Assembly (NCBI GenBank): GCA_001872995.1
Contig: MNXO01000025.1
Span: 1-22,019, forward strand
Direction: 5' to 3'
Length of the DNA stretch: 22,019 nt
Origin: Bacteroidetes bacterium CG2_30_32_10
GTDB taxonomy: Bacteria > Bacteroidota > Bacteroidia > Bacteroidales > CG2-30-32-10
The stretch's first letter is position 1. Each line of letters begins with the position of its first letter. A model generated the notes under the pieces. That model did not search any database. It was not told the origin of the DNA and saw nothing but the letters and a program-made list of their open reading frames with translations. The position numbers were made by a program, and so were the translations under genes. Below, piece by piece: positions 14,264 through 21,627 of this stretch.

Positions 14264-16282
14264 ATGTGTGGAATTGCTGGTTTAGTTTGCTTATCAAAAA
14301 ATGATCATATTCAGTCTATCATTGCTTCAATGACCAATAGCATTAAGCATAGAGGACCAGATGATGAAGGCTTTGTTTTTTTTAAAAGTGATATTTCTCA
14401 AACTGCAGGAGCCAACGATACTGCCAAAAACTCATGGAATGCACCTTTCCCTTATTGTCCTTCAAAGAGCATAGATGAATTAAATGATAATTACCGAATA
14501 GCTTTTGGTCATAGGCGATTGTCGGTAATTGACTTATCGGAAGCTGGGCATCAGCCAATGTGCAACGAAAATAAAAACATTTGGATAACTTGTAATGGCG
14601 AAATATATAATTACATTGAACTAAGAGAAGAACTGAAAACTAAAAACAATCAATTTTGTTCTAATAGCGATATCGAAGTTTTGCTAAAAGCTTATCAAAC
14701 TTGGGGAATTAATTGTTTAGATAAGCTAAATGGCATGTGGTCTTTTGTGATTTACGATGAGCAAAAACAAATTCTATTTGGTTCTCGCGATAGATTTGGT
14801 GTAAAACCAATGTATTATACCCTAAATGATGATTTTTTTGCCTTTGCTTCAGAACAAAAAGCATTGCTTTGCCTTCCTAATAATGATTTTGGTGTTAATT
14901 ATTCTGCAGTGTTCGAGCATTTGTATATGAGTAAAATTGAAAGCAAGCCCGAAGGCTTCTACAAAAACATATTTGAACTATTGCCTTCGCATTATTTTGT
15001 TTTCGATTTGAAAGAAAATAAATTGAACATCAAGAGATACTACACACTTCAGTATAATAATCAATATGAGCGTTTCGACCAGCAAACATTCGACAAGTAC
15101 GCACAAGAGATTAAAGAAAAAATTCACAATGCCATTGAAATTAGATTGCGTTCAGACGTAAACGTTGGATTTTGTTTGAGTGGCGGAATTGATAGCTCCA
15201 GCATTATTAGTGTTGCTCAACAAATAAACAAAGCAAATTCGTTAAAACAACTCAGTGGTCAATTAACAGCATTTACTGCCGTTAATAACTCTAAGGAATT
15301 TGACGAATCGCATTGGGCGAAAATAGTAGTTAATGATTTAAATATAAAGCAACATCAAGTTTATTGCAAACCACAATCTATATTGCAAGATCTCGAACAA
15401 ATGATTTATCATCAAGATATTCCGCTCTTTTCAACAAGTACTTATGCACAAAGTAAAGTAATGCAAGCGGCTAAAGAAAATAATATTACTATATTGATGG
15501 ATGGACAAGGGGGAGATGAATTGTTTTCGGGTTATCCGGTTTTTTATTCTTCTTTTTATATTGATTTAATAAGACATTTTAAAATAAACAGTTTCTTTAA
15601 TGAGCTTGGAAGTATCTCCAATTCGCCTACTTCTAAATCGATATTCTTTAAATCGCTTGTTAAAATAGGATTAGATAAAGTGATTTCTAATAGAATGGCT
15701 TCAATAATTGCTAAATCGTTTAAACAAGAATCTCAATTCTTCAATACTGCATTCTTAAATGAGAATAGACATTTGATGAGTCTCTCCAATGAATATAGTG
15801 CGAAACCGATGAACGAATTGTTGCACCAATATTGCACAGGGTATTATTTGAAACACCTTTTGCGATGGGAAGACCGTTGTTCGATGCAATATTCTATAGA
15901 ATCGAGAACTCCTTTTGCAGATGACCTGCCACTTATCGAACTTTTGTTTTCTATTCCTGCAAATTATAAAATTCATAATGGCTGGAGCAAATTGCTTTTA
16001 AGAGAATCACTGAAAGGAATTATTCCCGAACCTATCAGAACAAGAAAAGATAAGCTTGGCTTTTCAACACCGCAATATCAATGGCTAAAAGAGATTAACG
16101 CTGCTATAAAAATCAATATTAAAGAGCTCGCTATTTATGATGACTATAAGATTGTGAATACAGAAAAGATGTTTAAGAATTGGGATGCCATCTTTTCTAA
16201 TTCTCACTCCGCTAAATCGGCTGATTTTATTTGGCGATATTTAAATTTTTTACTTTGGAAAAAAACCTTTTTCAATAAATAA
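14264..16282 (+). CDS. asnB: Glutamine-hydrolysing asparagine synthase / AsnB-type amidotransferase
   Basis: The N-terminal class II glutaminase has the nucleophile Cys2 (MCGIAGL), HRGPDDEG (29-36), GHRRLSVIDLS (82-92), NGEIYNY (111-117) and Asp136. The synthetase domain has the PP-loop SGGIDSS (306-312) and MDGQGGDELFSGY starting at 412. It ends with SIESRTPFADDLPL, which matches the family. At 672 residues it is longer than E. coli AsnB. Part of the extra length is an insertion of about 35 residues (around 42-76) before GHRRLS, a feature I associate with Bacteroidota homologues. The reaction is Gln- and ATP-dependent amidation. Aspartate is the default acceptor, but its place after a flippase leaves open amidation of a sugar acid in a surface glycan. 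The window cannot settle this. Confidence 0.88.
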   Translation: MCGIAGLVCLSKNDHIQSIIASMTNSIKHRGPDDEGFVFFKSDISQTAGANDTAKNSWNAPFPYCPSKSIDELNDNYRIAFGHRRLSVIDLSEAGHQPMCNENKNIWITCNGEIYNYIELREELKTKNNQFCSNSDIEVLLKAYQTWGINCLDKLNGMWSFVIYDEQKQILFGSRDRFGVKPMYYTLNDDFFAFASEQKALLCLPNNDFGVNYSAVFEHLYMSKIESKPEGFYKNIFELLPSHYFVFDLKENKLNIKRYYTLQYNNQYERFDQQTFDKYAQEIKEKIHNAIEIRLRSDVNVGFCLSGGIDSSSIISVAQQINKANSLKQLSGQLTAFTAVNNSKEFDESHWAKIVVNDLNIKQHQVYCKPQSILQDLEQMIYHQDIPLFSTSTYAQSKVMQAAKENNITILMDGQGGDELFSGYPVFYSSFYIDLIRHFKINSFFNELGSISNSPTSKSIFFKSLVKIGLDKVISNRMASIIAKSFKQESQFFNTAFLNENRHLMSLSNEYSAKPMNELLHQYCTGYYLKHLLRWEDRCSMQYSIESRTPFADDLPLIELLFSIPANYKIHNGWSKLLLRESLKGIIPEPIRTRKDKLGFSTPQYQWLKEINAAIKINIKELAIYDDYKIVNTEKMFKNWDAIFSNSHSAKSADFIWRYLNFLLWKKTFFNK

Positions 16283-16358
16283 TCAAGTTTTTCAGTTTAT
16301 TGGAGAGCAGCAAGCCTAAATAATTTCTTAGGTATCTGTATATTTCAAAAATAATGTG

Positions 16359-16366
16359 TACGTTTG
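16359..16366 (+). promoter_or_regulatory. -7 box of the C-terminal processing protease gene
   Basis: TACGTTTG matches TAnnTTTG perfectly and is 32 bp before the ATG at 16399. No -33 TTTG is obvious. Confidence 0.45.
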
Positions 16367-16398
16367 TCATTCTAAATTAATTACTAAAAAGCTTATTA

Positions 16399-18012
16399 AT
16401 GAACAAAAGAAGTATTTATCAACCCATATTTTATTCGCTTTTATTGATCGTAGGATTATTTTTGGGTATGTTTTTGTCGGGCAACAAGTCGGCGAATCCT
16501 TTTCTATCAAAAAAATACACTGCTTACGAAAAAATAAATGATGTATTAAACTATATCCATAATTCTTATGTTGATACTGTGAATAATGATAAAATTGCAG
16601 ATGAAGCCATCAATAGTCTTTTGCAGAGCCTTGACCCGCATTCTTACTATATTGCAGCTTCCGAATTTAATGAAGTGAACGACCCTTTAGAAGGTAGCTT
16701 TGAAGGTATTGGGGTTGAATTTAGAATTATTAAAGATACTATTGTTGTTATTAATACCGTTGCAGGTGGTCCATCGGAAGAAAAAGGCATAAAAGCAGGT
16801 GATAGAATTGTGAAGGTGGATGATACAATCGTTGCTGGTGTTAAAATTACCAACAAACAAGTAATGAAAAAACTGAAAGGCAAAGGTGGAACAAAAGTGA
16901 AAATAGGTATTCTCAGACAAGGCTTTAAAAACCTTATTGATTTTACCGTTACCCGCGGCAAAATACCAACATATAGCATTGACATTGCTTTTAAACCTAC
17001 CAAAGATATAGGTTATATTAAAATTAGTAAGTTTTCTGCTACTACTGCTGAAGAATTTTCGGATGCACTAAAGAATCTTACCAACAAAGGAATGAAGAAA
17101 TTAATATTAGACCTAAGAGGCAACGGTGGTGGATATTTAGATGCAGCTATTACGCTTGCTGATGAGTTTTTATCGAAGAATAAACTAATTGTTTACACCG
17201 AAGGTATTCATAAAAAAAAGAAAGACTATTATTCTACCAGCGAAGGTTCTTTTGAAAGCAATGATTTAATGGTATTGGTTGATGAATTTTCTGCTTCAGC
17301 AAGCGAGATTCTTGCTGGTGCCATTCAGGATAATGATAGAGGTTTAATCATTGGAAGACGCTCCTTTGGAAAAGGACTAGTACAAGAGCAATTGCAATTA
17401 AGCGATGGTTCTGCTATTCGTTTAACGGTGGCACGTTATCATACGCCTTCGGGTAGATGCATTCAAAACAATTATTCTAAAGGGGTTGATGATTACTATA
17501 ATGATTTTTACAATCGCTTTATAGATGGTGAAATGGAAAGCCAAGATAGTATCCACTTTGCTGACTCATTAAAATATAAAACTATCAAGGGTAGAACTGT
17601 TTATGATGGTGGTGGCATTATGCCCGATATATTTATTGCGATAGATAAAGAGGAACGCACCATACTCTATGCTGAATTGATAAACAAAGGATTAATCTAT
17701 CAATTTGCTTTCGATTATAGCGATAAAAACAGAAAACAATTTATGCAATATAAGAATGCCATTGGTTTTATCAATAATTATCAAGTTACAGATGCTGTTT
17801 TGGACGATTTAATAAAATATGCCGAAAAAAATGCGGTAAAATATAAAAAAGAAGATTTTGAGAAATCAAAGAACCTAATTAAACTGCAATTGAAAGCTTA
17901 TATTGGGCGAAATATATTTAAAGATGAAGCTTTTTATCCCATTATTTTATCAAACGATAAGGCATTTTTAAAAGCCATTGAATTACTAAATAGCAATAAG
18001 CCATTGTTGTAA
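16399..18012 (+). CDS. C-terminal processing peptidase (S41, Prc/CtpA family)
   Basis: The 537-residue product has one N-terminal membrane anchor (about 8-27). A PDZ domain spans about 95-190, with EGIGVEF at 102-108 and GIKAGDRIVKVD at 130-141. The S41 protease core contains LDLRGNGGGYLD (237-248), the serine motif SASASE (298-303, nucleophile most likely Ser300) and the general base Lys325 in RSFGKGLVQ. It is therefore expected to be an active Ser/Lys protease in the periplasm that trims C-termini of envelope proteins. About 110 residues follow the core, as in other Bacteroidota members. It is flanked by its own -7 box and by a 285-bp downstream gap, so it is probably monocistronic. Confidence 0.93.
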   Translation: MNKRSIYQPIFYSLLLIVGLFLGMFLSGNKSANPFLSKKYTAYEKINDVLNYIHNSYVDTVNNDKIADEAINSLLQSLDPHSYYIAASEFNEVNDPLEGSFEGIGVEFRIIKDTIVVINTVAGGPSEEKGIKAGDRIVKVDDTIVAGVKITNKQVMKKLKGKGGTKVKIGILRQGFKNLIDFTVTRGKIPTYSIDIAFKPTKDIGYIKISKFSATTAEEFSDALKNLTNKGMKKLILDLRGNGGGYLDAAITLADEFLSKNKLIVYTEGIHKKKKDYYSTSEGSFESNDLMVLVDEFSASASEILAGAIQDNDRGLIIGRRSFGKGLVQEQLQLSDGSAIRLTVARYHTPSGRCIQNNYSKGVDDYYNDFYNRFIDGEMESQDSIHFADSLKYKTIKGRTVYDGGGIMPDIFIAIDKEERTILYAELINKGLIYQFAFDYSDKNRKQFMQYKNAIGFINNYQVTDAVLDDLIKYAEKNAVKYKKEDFEKSKNLIKLQLKAYIGRNIFKDEAFYPIILSNDKAFLKAIELLNSNKPLL

Positions 18013-18169
18013 TTATTGATATAGTAACAGGATTGACCTTTTTTGTTCATTTGGTAAAAAAAACAACATATAACGTATAACCTTTTTTAATTTAGGCTTT
18101 TAGCTGAATAGAATAGCCCATTTGGACTTTAATAGCAATAGATATTAATTACCACCAAAGCAAAGTGCC

Positions 18170-18182
18170 TGCCCGTAGGGCA
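18170..18182. repeat. Compact GC-rich hairpin in the 285-bp gap after the ctp gene
   Basis: TGCCC (18170-18174) and GGGCA (18178-18182) pair with a GTA loop. The short GC-rich block around it stands out from the surrounding AT-rich gap (18013-18297). No T-run follows directly, so it is not a convincing terminator; a remnant of a dispersed repeat is possible. Apart from this and the promoter at 18243-18270, I see no gene in the gap. Confidence 0.3.
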
Positions 18183-18242
18183 TTAACCTATCTCCAATAT
18201 TTTTTTACAGAACCAAAAACAAAGACTTTTTAATAATTTTAT

Positions 18243-18270
18243 TTTGAATTTCAAAAAAGTATTAATTTTG
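18243..18270 (+). promoter_or_regulatory. Promoter of the Bax-inhibitor-1-family gene (-33 and -7 boxes)
   Basis: TTTG (18243-18246), a 16-bp spacer and TAATTTTG (18263-18270) resemble the Bacteroidota promoter. The -7 box is 27 bp before the ATG at 18298. fabD may share this transcript, as no perfect -7 box was seen before it. Confidence 0.5.
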
Positions 18271-18297
18271 TAATTCTAAACTTAAAAACAAATTATT

Positions 18298-19035
18298 ATG
18301 TATAATTCTAGCAATAGTTTTAATAATTTCACACAAGACCAATACGAAAGTGTAAGCGTTTCTCGCACCTTTGTTGCCAGCGTTTTTTCTTGGATGTTTG
18401 CTGCTTTAGCAATTACTGCAATTTTTGCATATTACTTCAGCACCAGTGAAACATTTTTAAATTTGATGTTTACCTCATCTGCTGGAAGAGTGGGCATGAG
18501 CACACTTGGCTGGGTAATTATGTTTGCACCACTTGGATTTGTTTTATTAATGTCCTTTGGTTACAATCGTTTATCGGGGACCGCATTAACTTTGCTTTTC
18601 ATAATATATTCTATTATTATGGGAATGAGCTTAAGTTTTATTTTTCTCGTTTATTCTTTAGGTTCTATATATCTTACTTTTGCAATAACAGCAGGCACTT
18701 TCGGTGTAATGGCAGTTTTAGGTTACACTACCAAAATTGATTTAACAAAATTTGGTTCCATTATGCTGATGGGATTAATTGGTATCATTATTGCTAGTTT
18801 AGTAAACTTTTTCTTAAAAAGTGAAATGATGAGTTACATTATTAGCGTTATTGGGGTACTCGTTTTCACTGGCTTAACGGCGTATGACGTTCAGAAAATC
18901 AAAAGAATTGGAGCAAGTATTGAATTGGGTAGCGAATCTGCTAAAAAAATGGCGATTATGGGAGCATTAACGCTCTATCTTGATTTTATTAACTTGTTTT
19001 TGTTTTTGCTTCGCTTGTTTGGTGGCAGAAAATAA
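18298..19035 (+). CDS. Bax inhibitor-1/YccA family membrane protein
   Basis: The 245-residue product has a short polar N-terminus followed by about seven hydrophobic segments, the topology of the bacterial BI-1 (YccA/YetJ) family. The family signature TGLTAYDVQKIKRIG lies before the last segment, with Tyr196-Asp197; acidic residues here are implicated in pH-dependent calcium leak in characterised members. YccA of E. coli modulates FtsH proteolysis, so either role is possible by homology. The last helix (LTLYLDFINLFLFLLRLFGG) closely matches the family ending. It lies 41 bp before fabD on the same strand, so cotranscription is likely. Confidence 0.93.
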   Translation: MYNSSNSFNNFTQDQYESVSVSRTFVASVFSWMFAALAITAIFAYYFSTSETFLNLMFTSSAGRVGMSTLGWVIMFAPLGFVLLMSFGYNRLSGTALTLLFIIYSIIMGMSLSFIFLVYSLGSIYLTFAITAGTFGVMAVLGYTTKIDLTKFGSIMLMGLIGIIIASLVNFFLKSEMMSYIISVIGVLVFTGLTAYDVQKIKRIGASIELGSESAKKMAIMGALTLYLDFINLFLFLLRLFGGRK

Positions 19036-19076
19036 ACAATTCCAATTTTATCTATTTTATTAAATAAAATTTATTT

Positions 19077-19958
19077 ATGAAGAAAGCGTATGTATTTCCC
19101 GGACAGGGAGCACAATTTATTGGTATGGGTAAAGATTTGTATGAAAAATCTTCTTTAGCCAAAGAATTATTCGAAAAAGCAAACCAAATATTAGGTTTTC
19201 GTATCACCGATATTATGTTTTCTGGAACTGAAGAGGAGCTAAGACAAACAAAAGTTACGCAACCAGCAATATTTTTACATTCAGTTATTTTAGCCCAAAC
19301 ACTTGGCGAAAGTTTTAAACCAGATATGGTTGCTGGTCATTCTCTCGGTGAGTTTTCTGCTTTGGTTGCCAATAAATCATTAACTTTTGAAGATGGATTA
19401 CGCCTGGTTTCTAAACGAGCTATGGCAATGCAGAAGGCTTGCGAAGCACAACCCTCCACTATGGCTGCTATTTTAGGTATTGACGATGATAAAGTGGTTG
19501 AAATTTGCAAATCTATCACCGATGAAGTTGTTGTTGCAGCTAATTTCAATTGTCCAGGGCAATTAGTTATCTCAGGTTCGATGAAAGGTATTGAAATTGC
19601 TTGCGAAAAAATTAAAGCTGCAGGTGCAAAACGCGCATTACCCCTAAAAGTTGGTGGTGCGTTCCATTCTCCTTTAATGGAATCTGCTCGTATTGAACTT
19701 GCTGAAGCTATAAACTCAACAAAATTTAATTCACCTATTTGCCCTATCTATCAAAATGTAAACGGAAAAGCAACTTCCAATACTGAAGAAATAAAAAATA
19801 ATTTAATTTCTCAACTTACTTCTCCTGTTAAATGGACCCAAACTATGGTTAACATGATTGCTGATGGTGCTACAAATTTTATTGAAGTTGGTCCTGGAAA
19901 TGTTTTACAAGGATTAGTAAAAAAAGTAAATAACTCTATTGAAGCAATCAGTGCCTAA
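19077..19958 (+). CDS. fabD: Malonyl-CoA:acyl-carrier-protein transacylase FabD
   Basis: FabD moves malonyl from CoA to acyl carrier protein to supply fatty acid elongation in the cytoplasm. The 293-residue product carries FPGQGAQFIGMG (7-18), the nucleophile Ser89 in GHSLGEFSAL (87-96), Arg114 for malonyl carboxylate binding, and His197 in GGAFHSPLM (193-201). It ends with EVGPGNVLQGLVKK. All catalytic residues are present and the length is normal. Other fab genes are not adjacent. The gene converges with thiS, and a strong hairpin at 19981-20025 lies 22 bp after its stop and probably ends its transcript. Confidence 0.96.
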   Translation: MKKAYVFPGQGAQFIGMGKDLYEKSSLAKELFEKANQILGFRITDIMFSGTEEELRQTKVTQPAIFLHSVILAQTLGESFKPDMVAGHSLGEFSALVANKSLTFEDGLRLVSKRAMAMQKACEAQPSTMAAILGIDDDKVVEICKSITDEVVVAANFNCPGQLVISGSMKGIEIACEKIKAAGAKRALPLKVGGAFHSPLMESARIELAEAINSTKFNSPICPIYQNVNGKATSNTEEIKNNLISQLTSPVKWTQTMVNMIADGATNFIEVGPGNVLQGLVKKVNNSIEAISA

Positions 19959-19980
19959 TTATATTTTTAAAATAATAAAG

Positions 19981-20025
19981 TTCATTTAATTTGCGGAACT
20001 CATCAACCTCCGCTAATTAAATGAA
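19981..20025. terminator. Strong bidirectional hairpin between fabD and thiS, overlapping the thiS 3' end
   Basis: The arms 19981-19997 and 20009-20025 are 17 nt long and pair at all but one position (TTCATTTAATT plus GCGGA on each side), with an 11-nt loop. On the minus strand the hairpin is followed by a T-rich run (CTTTATTATTTT), a fair terminator for thiS. On the plus strand it lies 22 bp after the fabD stop. The right arm includes the last thiS codons and part of its Gly-Gly coding. Confidence 0.75.
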
Positions 20026-20209
20026 TTACCATTACATTATCTCCCTCTTTTATGATAGCTTGATCATATTCATCTTTTTTGATAATTTTATCATTAATTT
20101 TTATTACTAGCATTTTAAAAACAAAATTTTTTGCTTTAAGCAATTCTGAAACACTATATTGAGAAACAAATTCAAATTCTTCTTCGTTATTATTGAGGAT
20201 TATTTTCAT
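20003..20209 (-). CDS. thiS: Sulfur carrier protein ThiS
   Basis: This is a 68-residue ubiquitin-like sulfur carrier starting MKIILNN and ending in the Gly67-Gly68 tail that is adenylated and thiocarboxylated, by homology, for thiazole synthesis. The segments VSELLKAKNF (19-28), VIKINDKII (35-43) and EGDNVMVIHLISGG (55-68) align well with ThiS proteins. The frame is open from an ATG at 20224, but the start at 20209 gives the canonical ThiS N-terminus and length. No other thiamine gene is near: fabD converges on one side and a sigma-54 activator diverges on the other, so it is monocistronic here. No TPP-riboswitch motif was seen upstream. A MoaD-like role is an alternative but fits less well. 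Confidence 0.88.
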   Translation of the reverse strand: MKIILNNNEEEFEFVSQYSVSELLKAKNFVFKMLVIKINDKIIKKDEYDQAIIKEGDNVMVIHLISGG

Positions 20210-20245
20210 AAGCAAATTAATCATTTATTTGTTTTGATTTTATTA

Positions 20246-20253
20246 CAAAATTA
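20246..20253 (-). promoter_or_regulatory. -7 box of thiS
   Basis: On the minus strand it reads TAATTTTG, a perfect TAnnTTTG match, 36 bp before the preferred start at 20209. No -33 TTTG is clear. Confidence 0.45.
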
Positions 20254-20349
20254 ATACTTTAGGCGAATAATAATTGAAAAAAAGAATTGAAATTTAAAGG
20301 AACATGCTGTTAAAATTAGTTAATTCAATAAAAATTCAATTTTATAAAT

Positions 20350-20357
20350 TAACTTTG
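20350..20357 (+). promoter_or_regulatory. -7 box of the sigma-54 activator gene
   Basis: TAACTTTG matches TAnnTTTG perfectly, 37 bp before the ATG at 20395. It indicates that the activator itself is made from a housekeeping promoter, probably together with lptE. Confidence 0.5.
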
Positions 20358-20394
20358 CAAATGAGAAAAATTATTTATACGCTATTAAATTATA

Positions 20395-21627
20395 ATGGAC
20401 ATTTTAACCATCAAACTTAGGTTTGGAATAATAGGTAATTCTCTTTTACTTGATAGAGCTATTGATGTAGCTCGCCAAGTGGCACCAACAGAGATTACAG
20501 TCTTTATTACAGGCGAAAGTGGTACAGGCAAAGAAGTATTCCCTAAGATAATTCATCAATTAAGTGCAAGGAAACATGGACCATATATAGCAGTTAATTG
20601 TGGAGCCATTCCAGAAGGTACTATTGATTCAGAATTATTTGGACACGAAAAAGGTTCTTTTACTGGTGCCCACGAAGCAAGAAAGGGATATTTTGAGGTC
20701 GTAGATGGTGGAACTATATTCTTAGATGAAGTTGCCGAATTGCCATTGTCAACACAGGTTCGATTACTAAGAGTTTTAGAAACTGGAGAATTTATGAAGG
20801 TTGGTTCTTCTAATGTTATTAAAACCAATGTTAGAGTGGTGGCTGCTACTAATATAAATGTAAATGAAGCTATAAAAAATGGTAAATTTAGAGAAGACCT
20901 TTATTATCGTTTAAATACCGTGCCAATCGTTATTCCTCCTTTACGCGAAAGGAAAGAAGATATTGTTCTGCTTTTTAGAAAATTTGCTACTGACTTTGCC
21001 GAAAAATATAGAATGCCAGCATTACAATTAGATGAAGATTCTCAAAGAATCCTTAATAACTATAGCTGGCCCGGCAACATTCGTCAACTTAAAAATCTTA
21101 CAGAACAAATTTCAATTATAGAAAAAAGCCGCTTAATTACTGGAGATATCATCAGAAAATATTTACCAGAAAGCAATTCAACCGACTTGCCAGTTCTTCT
21201 TAAACGTGAAACGCCTTTGGGTGAACATTCAGAAAGAGATATTCTTTATAAAATCCTTTTTGATATGAAACAAGACATTACTGATTTAAAAAAATTAGTA
21301 ATTGAAATAATTGAAACAGATGATAAAAAAGAATTTTTCCCCGAAAACAAAGAACATATTCTTGAAAAACTGTATCAAGATATTGAACCTGTTATAACAA
21401 ATAATATTCATAAAGAGAAAAAACCAAATAAGGTTAACTTTGACGAAATAGAAGATACTGAAGAATATATTGAAGAAAACCTTTCTTTAGAAAAAAAAGA
21501 AAAAGACGTTATTATTAAAGCTCTTGATAAACATAAAGGAAGAAAAAGAAATGCAGCCAAAGAGCTTGGTATATCAGAAAGAACTCTTTACCGTAAACTC
21601 AAAGAATACAACCTCGAAGAACAATGA
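20395..21627 (+). CDS. Sigma-54-interacting transcriptional activator (AAA+ and Fis-type HTH, no receiver domain)
   Basis: The 410-residue product starts almost at once with the AAA+ domain. Walker A is GESGTGKE (40-47), the sigma-54-contacting loop reads GSFTGA (87-92), Walker B is GGTIFLDE (105-112), and arginine fingers are expected at FREDLYYRLN (165-174). SWPGNIRQL (224-232) closes the domain. A charged linker of about 100 residues (260-362) leads to a Fis-like helix-turn-helix (about 366-405, RNAAKELGISERTLYRKLKEY). There is no N-terminal response-regulator or sensor domain, so the controlling signal is unknown and activity may be constitutive or partner-controlled. The TGA overlaps the lptE ATG by 4 bp (ATGA), arguing for coupling to envelope biogenesis. 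Which promoters it activates is not shown. Confidence 0.93.
   Translation: MDILTIKLRFGIIGNSLLLDRAIDVARQVAPTEITVFITGESGTGKEVFPKIIHQLSARKHGPYIAVNCGAIPEGTIDSELFGHEKGSFTGAHEARKGYFEVVDGGTIFLDEVAELPLSTQVRLLRVLETGEFMKVGSSNVIKTNVRVVAATNINVNEAIKNGKFREDLYYRLNTVPIVIPPLRERKEDIVLLFRKFATDFAEKYRMPALQLDEDSQRILNNYSWPGNIRQLKNLTEQISIIEKSRLITGDIIRKYLPESNSTDLPVLLKRETPLGEHSERDILYKILFDMKQDITDLKKLVIEIIETDDKKEFFPENKEHILEKLYQDIEPVITNNIHKEKKPNKVNFDEIEDTEEYIEENLSLEKKEKDVIIKALDKHKGRKRNAAKELGISERTLYRKLKEYNLEEQ

Noticed and set aside
16315..16332. CCTAA/TTAGG mini-hairpin after the AsnB-like gene
   Set aside because: Only a 5-bp stem, with an 8-nt loop and no T-run; too weak to call a terminator.
16356..16541. 61-codon plus-strand frame overlapping the ctp start
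   Set aside because: It overlaps the ctp signal-anchor region in another frame, and its start lies upstream of the -7 box.
16647..17003. 118-codon minus-strand frame inside the ctp gene
   Set aside because: It is antisense to the PDZ region, which has clear family motifs. The frame is a by-product of codon bias.
20210..20394. thiS upstream region checked for a TPP riboswitch
   Set aside because: Neither the CTGAGA-type nor the ACCTGA-type conserved segment of the THI box is present.
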